38,559 nucleotides of DNA. Source: an uncultured Burkholderiales bacterium. GTDB taxonomy: Bacteria > Pseudomonadota > Gammaproteobacteria > Burkholderiales > Burkholderiaceae_C. The DNA is taken from the NCBI GenBank assembly GCA_937873395.1, contig CALMYH010000182.1, positions 1-38,559 on the forward strand, given 5' to 3'. Position numbers and translations under genes: made by a program. This document shows positions 34,082-38,559 of the stretch, one piece after another. How positions within the stretch are numbered: position 1 is the stretch's first letter; each line of letters opens with the position of its first letter. Under the pieces are notes generated by a model. It ran no database searches. It saw only the letters and a program-made list of their open reading frames with translations, and had not been told where the DNA came from.

Positions 34082-35517
34082 CGCCACCGGCTTCCGGCCT
34101 TCACCGACGCAAACTGCTGCGCGCCAGCGCGCTGGTGCTGCTGCTGGGCACCCAGGAGATCGCCCGCGGCGCGCAGGTGCTGGCGGTGCGGCTGTGGCCG
34201 GCCGAAGACTACACCCGCGTCACCATCGAATCCGACGGCAGCCTCAAGACCCGCCATTTCACGGTGGGCGACCCCCACCGGCTGGTGGTGGACATCGAAG
34301 GCATCGACCTGCTGCCCAGCCTGCGCGAGCTGGTGGGCAAGCTGGGCCCGGACGACCCCAACATCGCCGGCATCCGCGTGGCGCAGAACGCGCCCGACGT
34401 CGTGCGGCTGGTGATCGACCTGAAGCAGCCGATCAAGCCCCAGGTGTTCCAGCTCGACCCGGTGGCGGCCTACCGCTACCGTCTGGTCATGGACCTCTAT
34501 CCGGTCCATCCGCCCGACCCGCTGGAACGGCTGATCGCCCAACGCATGCGCGAGCTTGATGCCGCCAGCGAACGCGCCGCGGCACTGCTGGGCATCGAAA
34601 CCGCCCGCACCGAAACACCGTCCGACGATCCGCTGGGTGCGCTGATTGCAGAGAGGGAACGGCGACTCGCCCAGGCCGCCCCCCCAACCACCTCCGGCCC
34701 GGGCACGCCCCCTGGCGGACCACCGGCTCCCGACTCTCCGCCGCGCCAGACAGCATCCGGCAGACCGGCCACCGGCACCGGGCGTCGGCAGACCGACCGT
34801 CTGATCATCGTCGCCCTGGACGCCGGCCATGGAGGCGAAGACCCGGGAGCCATCGGCCCCGGCGGCACACGTGAGAAGGACGTCGTGCTGGCCATCGCGC
34901 GACAGTTGCGCGATCGCATCAACAAGACCCGCGTCAACGGCCATGCCATGCGTGCCTACATGACACGGGACGGCGACTATTTCGTGCCCCTCGGGGTGCG
35001 GGTCGCAAAAGCCCAGCGGGTTCAGGCCGACCTGTTCGTCAGCATCCATGCCGACGCCTTCTACACACCGCGCCCCCAGGGCGCCAGCGTCTATGCCTTG
35101 AGCACACGCGGTGCCACCAGCGCGGCCGCGCAATGGATGGCCAACAAGGAAAACGAATCCGACCTCGTGGGCGGGCTCAACGTCCGGGCACAGGACGCCA
35201 CCCTGCAGCGCACCCTGCTCGACATGAGCACCACGGCACAGATCAAGGACAGCCTGCGCTTTGGCAACGCCCTGCTCGGTGAAGTGGGACGCGTCGGAAG
35301 ACTGCACAAACCCCGGGTGGAGCAGGCCAACTTCGCGGTGCTGCGGGCGCCGGACATCCCGAGCGTGCTGGTGGAGACGGCCTTCATCAGCAACCCCGAC
35401 GAGGAAAGGCGCCTGCGCGATCCGGCTTACCAGGCCCAGCTGGCAGACGCCCTGCTGCGCGGCATCGTGCGCTACTTCGCCGAGAATCCGCCGCTGGCCC
35501 GCTCGCGCCAGGTCTGA
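34078..35517 (+). CDS. amiC: N-acetylmuramoyl-L-alanine amidase (AmiC type)
   Basis: This 479-residue septal peptidoglycan amidase has an N-terminal HRRKLLRASALVLLLG that resembles a twin-arginine signal, as AmiC has in E. coli. An AMIN domain follows (about 30-130), which targets the division site, then a Pro/Gly/Thr-rich linker (about 185-240). The zinc amidase domain runs to the end: H in LDAGHGGEDPG, E in GTREKD, H in SIHADAF, and the catalytic E in VLVETAFISN. Start: ATG at 34078 overlapping tsaE. Followed after 48 bases by mutL. The tsaE-amiC-mutL order is common in proteobacteria. Confidence 0.95.
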   Translation: MTPPASGLHRRKLLRASALVLLLGTQEIARGAQVLAVRLWPAEDYTRVTIESDGSLKTRHFTVGDPHRLVVDIEGIDLLPSLRELVGKLGPDDPNIAGIRVAQNAPDVVRLVIDLKQPIKPQVFQLDPVAAYRYRLVMDLYPVHPPDPLERLIAQRMRELDAASERAAALLGIETARTETPSDDPLGALIAERERRLAQAAPPTTSGPGTPPGGPPAPDSPPRQTASGRPATGTGRRQTDRLIIVALDAGHGGEDPGAIGPGGTREKDVVLAIARQLRDRINKTRVNGHAMRAYMTRDGDYFVPLGVRVAKAQRVQADLFVSIHADAFYTPRPQGASVYALSTRGATSAAAQWMANKENESDLVGGLNVRAQDATLQRTLLDMSTTAQIKDSLRFGNALLGEVGRVGRLHKPRVEQANFAVLRAPDIPSVLVETAFISNPDEERRLRDPAYQAQLADALLRGIVRYFAENPPLARSRQV

Positions 35518-35565
35518 GCGGCCGGGTCGGGCGCAGCGCCTCTGGCCGCCACCTACAATGGCCGC

Positions 35566-37506
35566 GTGAACGTCGCCCTGCCCAACATCCGCCGTCCGAT
35601 CCGGGAGCTGCCCGACGAGCTGATCAGCCAGATCGCCGCCGGGGAGGTGGTCGAGCGCCCGGCCTCGGTGGTGCGCGAGTTGCTGGACAACGCCCTGGAC
35701 GCCGGCGCACGCCAGATCACAGTGCGCCTGCAGGCCGGTGGCATCCGCCTGATCAGCGTCGAGGACGACGGCTGCGGCATCCTGCGCGAGGAACTGCCCA
35801 CCGCCCTCAAACGCCACGCCACCAGCAAGATCGCCAACCTGGACGATCTCGAGTCGGTGGAGACCATGGGCTTCCGAGGCGAAGCACTGGCGGCCGTCTG
35901 TTCGATTGCCGAGGTGTCGGTGCTGACGCGCACCGACGAAGAAACTTCCGGTCATGGCTGGCTGCTGGACGGCCGCAGCGGCGAGCTGCAGCCGACCGCG
36001 CGCAGCCGCGGCACCACGGTCGAGGTACGCGAGCTGTTCTTTGCCACGCCGGCCCGGCGCAAATTCCTCAAGTCGGAAAGCACCGAGCTGGCCCATTGCA
36101 TCGAGGCGGTTCGGCGCCATGCGCTGGCGCGTCCCGATGTCGGATTTGCCATCTGGCATGAAGGCAAGCTGGTCTCGCAATGGCGTGCCGTCGTGCCCGA
36201 CCTGGCCGGCGGCGAACAACTGCTGGACGCGCTGCGCCGACGCCTGGCCGACGTGCTGGGCGAGGACTTCGTGGCCCAGTCGGTGGTGGTCAACTGGCCC
36301 GCCGCCGACGTGCCCGGTGCAGCCGCCACCACCGGCGGCCTGCAGCGCCTGCGGGTCTGGGGACTGGCGGGCACACCCGACGCTGCCCGCTCGCGCGCCG
36401 ACTGGCAGTTCGCCTACGTCAACGGCCGCTTCGTACGCGACAAGGTCATCAACCACGCCGCGCGCAGCGCCTACGAAGACGTGCTGCACGGTCACCGGCA
36501 GCCCGTCTATGCGCTCTACGTGAGCATCGACCCGACCCGGGTGGACGTGAACGTGCACCCGACCAAGATCGAGGTGCGCTTTCGCGACAGCCGCGAGGTG
36601 CACCAGGCGGTGCGTCATGCGGTGGAAGGCGCCCTGGCAGCACCGCGTTCGGCGCAGCCGCTGCCGGTCTCCGACGCCGTTTCGTCCACAGCCCCGGTCG
36701 AAGCGCCGCCCGCGTTCCTCGGCCCGGTGCCGCGCCAGCAGCCCCTGCCCTGGCGTCCGGACACGCCGCCGGTCGGTCAGCGGGTGAGCGATCTCGAAGC
36801 CCTCTGGCGGCCGTCGGAAGGGGTGGTGGCCCCGCAGGACTCACCTGGCCGCCCTGCTGGCGAGCCGGTGCTCAGGCCGACCCAGAACCTGGCAGAAGCA
36901 CGGACCGCCCTCCCCGACGGCGACTGGCCGCTGGGCCGTGCCATTGCCCAGCTGCACGGCGTCTACATCCTGGCCGAGAACGCGCAGGGCCTGGTGGTGG
37001 TGGACATGCACGCCGCCCACGAGCGCATCGTCTACGAGCGCCTGAAGCAGCAGCTGGATGCGCACCGGATCGCCAGCCAGCCCCTGCTGATTCCGGCCAC
37101 GTTCGCCGCCACGCCGGCCGAGGTGGCCACCGCCGAAACGGCGGATGAGGTGCTGGCCCAGCTGGGCCTGGAGATCGTGCCGTTTTCGCCCAGGACGCTG
37201 GCGGTGCGTGCCGTGCCCACCACCCTGGCCGCGGGCGACCCGGTCGAGCTGGCCCGCAGCGTGCTGGCCGAGCTGGGCCAACACGAGGCCAGCACCGTGG
37301 TGCAACGGGCCCGCAACGAGCTGCTGGCCACCATGGCCTGCCACGGTGCGGTGCGCGCCAACCGCCGCCTGACGCTTGACGAGATGAACGCCCTGCTGCG
37401 CCAGATGGAAATCACCGAGCGCAGCGACCAGTGCAACCATGGCCGACCCACCTGGCGCCAGCTGGGCATGAAAGACCTGGACGCGCTGTTCCTGCGCGGT
37501 CGCTGA
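35566..37506 (+). CDS. mutL: DNA mismatch repair protein MutL
   Basis: This 646-residue GHKL ATPase has ELLDNALDAGA, DDGCGI, KRHATSKI, MGFRGEALAA and GTTVEVRELFFATPARRKF in the N-terminal ATPase half (about 1-330). After a Pro-rich linker, the C-terminal dimerisation half carries endonuclease-type motifs: DMHAAHERIVYE (the family's DQHA(X)2E(X)4E, here with Met for Gln), ACHGAVRANR and QCNHGRPTW, ending FLRGR. So this MutL is probably a nicking enzyme, unlike that of E. coli. The GTG start at 35566 is required, since the ATG at 35559 is in another frame and runs straight into a stop. Confidence 0.96.
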   Translation: MNVALPNIRRPIRELPDELISQIAAGEVVERPASVVRELLDNALDAGARQITVRLQAGGIRLISVEDDGCGILREELPTALKRHATSKIANLDDLESVETMGFRGEALAAVCSIAEVSVLTRTDEETSGHGWLLDGRSGELQPTARSRGTTVEVRELFFATPARRKFLKSESTELAHCIEAVRRHALARPDVGFAIWHEGKLVSQWRAVVPDLAGGEQLLDALRRRLADVLGEDFVAQSVVVNWPAADVPGAAATTGGLQRLRVWGLAGTPDAARSRADWQFAYVNGRFVRDKVINHAARSAYEDVLHGHRQPVYALYVSIDPTRVDVNVHPTKIEVRFRDSREVHQAVRHAVEGALAAPRSAQPLPVSDAVSSTAPVEAPPAFLGPVPRQQPLPWRPDTPPVGQRVSDLEALWRPSEGVVAPQDSPGRPAGEPVLRPTQNLAEARTALPDGDWPLGRAIAQLHGVYILAENAQGLVVVDMHAAHERIVYERLKQQLDAHRIASQPLLIPATFAATPAEVATAETADEVLAQLGLEIVPFSPRTLAVRAVPTTLAAGDPVELARSVLAELGQHEASTVVQRARNELLATMACHGAVRANRRLTLDEMNALLRQMEITERSDQCNHGRPTWRQLGMKDLDALFLRGR

Positions 37507-37522
37507 GCGGTTCCGCCCCTGC

Positions 37523-37558
37523 CTTGTGCACGCACCACGGAGGTGGTGATGGCGCAAG
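37523..37558. terminator. Long imperfect hairpin downstream of mutL
   Basis: CTTGTGC (37523-37529) pairs with GCGCAAG (37552-37558) with one G-U. After a 3x3 internal loop, CACCAC (37533-37538) pairs perfectly with GTGGTG (37543-37548) around a GGAG loop. No T-run follows, so it is either a mutL 3' processing hairpin, a factor-dependent terminator region, or a site acting on gdhA. Confidence 0.5.
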
Positions 37559-37572
37559 CCTGTCCGGTCGAT

Positions 37573-37600
37573 GCACCATTAGAAGGCCTCACGCACCATT
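37573..37600. repeat. Direct repeat GCACCATT x2 upstream of gdhA
   Basis: GCACCATT occurs at 37573-37580 and 37593-37600, 20 bases apart (about two helical turns), just before the gdhA promoter. It is a possible binding site for a nitrogen-responsive regulator. The half-site TGCACCA resembles one arm of an NtrC site, but the repeats are direct, not inverted. Confidence 0.45.
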
Positions 37601-37610
37601 CATGCGCCTT

Positions 37611-38559
<949 letters not shown>

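Overview
The window is ordinary chromosomal DNA from a high-GC betaproteobacterium. Gene content and order (glyA-nrdR beside a riboflavin/nusB cluster, a RibB fused to a decayed RibA domain, Comamonadaceae-style PilVWXY1E minor pilins, ybgC-tolQRA) point to Burkholderiales, most likely Comamonadaceae (a Hydrogenophaga/Acidovorax-like relative). The family call is inference; I could not compare it with genomes. I see no phage, insertion sequence, CRISPR array, rRNA or tRNA.

Layout. 1-620: no gene, but several hairpins and a good sigma70-type promoter. 621-1526: membrane-anchored SLT protein. 1594-1755: a ZTP (pfl-type) riboswitch leading glyA, which is translationally coupled to nrdR. 3509-11206 (minus strand): an eight-gene type IV pilus block in the order fimT-like, pilV, pilW, pilX, pilY1, pilY2-like, pilE, second fimT-like. 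It sits between nrdR and ribD, genes that are often neighbours. 11424-15438: ribD, ribE, ribBX, ribH, nusB. 15441-19194: aminotransferase, ybgC, tolQ, tolR, tolA. 19226-24133 (minus): wrbA-like, DUF599 and dnaE, read in that order. 24230-26018: pirin with its own terminator, divergent from a LysR regulator. 26073-28195: FAD oxidoreductase and gluQRS. 28173-30698 (minus): MlaE-type permease, MlaD-type MCE protein and a lipoprotein, with no ATPase gene. 30870-32423: acyl-CoA synthetase. 32408-33502 (minus): queG. 33476-37506: tsaE, amiC, mutL. 37670-end: gdhA, cut by the window edge.

How the genes work together. The plus-strand genes from 11424 to 15438 supply flavin (riboflavin and lumazine synthesis) with nusB at the end. 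ZTP sensing would link glyA to one-carbon/folate status. The pilus block encodes the minor-pilin priming complex, the PilY1 tip adhesin and a pilin. tolQRA, amiC and the MCE permease set all act at the cell envelope. GTP cyclohydrolase II, TolB/Pal and an MCE ATPase are expected partners that are not in this window.

The most notable points are the ZTP riboswitch with an enlarged hairpin-bearing linker; a G8-C-G16 tract inside pilY1 that looks like a sequencing or polishing artefact; the MlaE/MlaD pair lacking its ATPase; the inactive RibA half of RibBX; and several perfect inverted repeats at gene starts and ends. I found no convincing previously undescribed multi-gene system.
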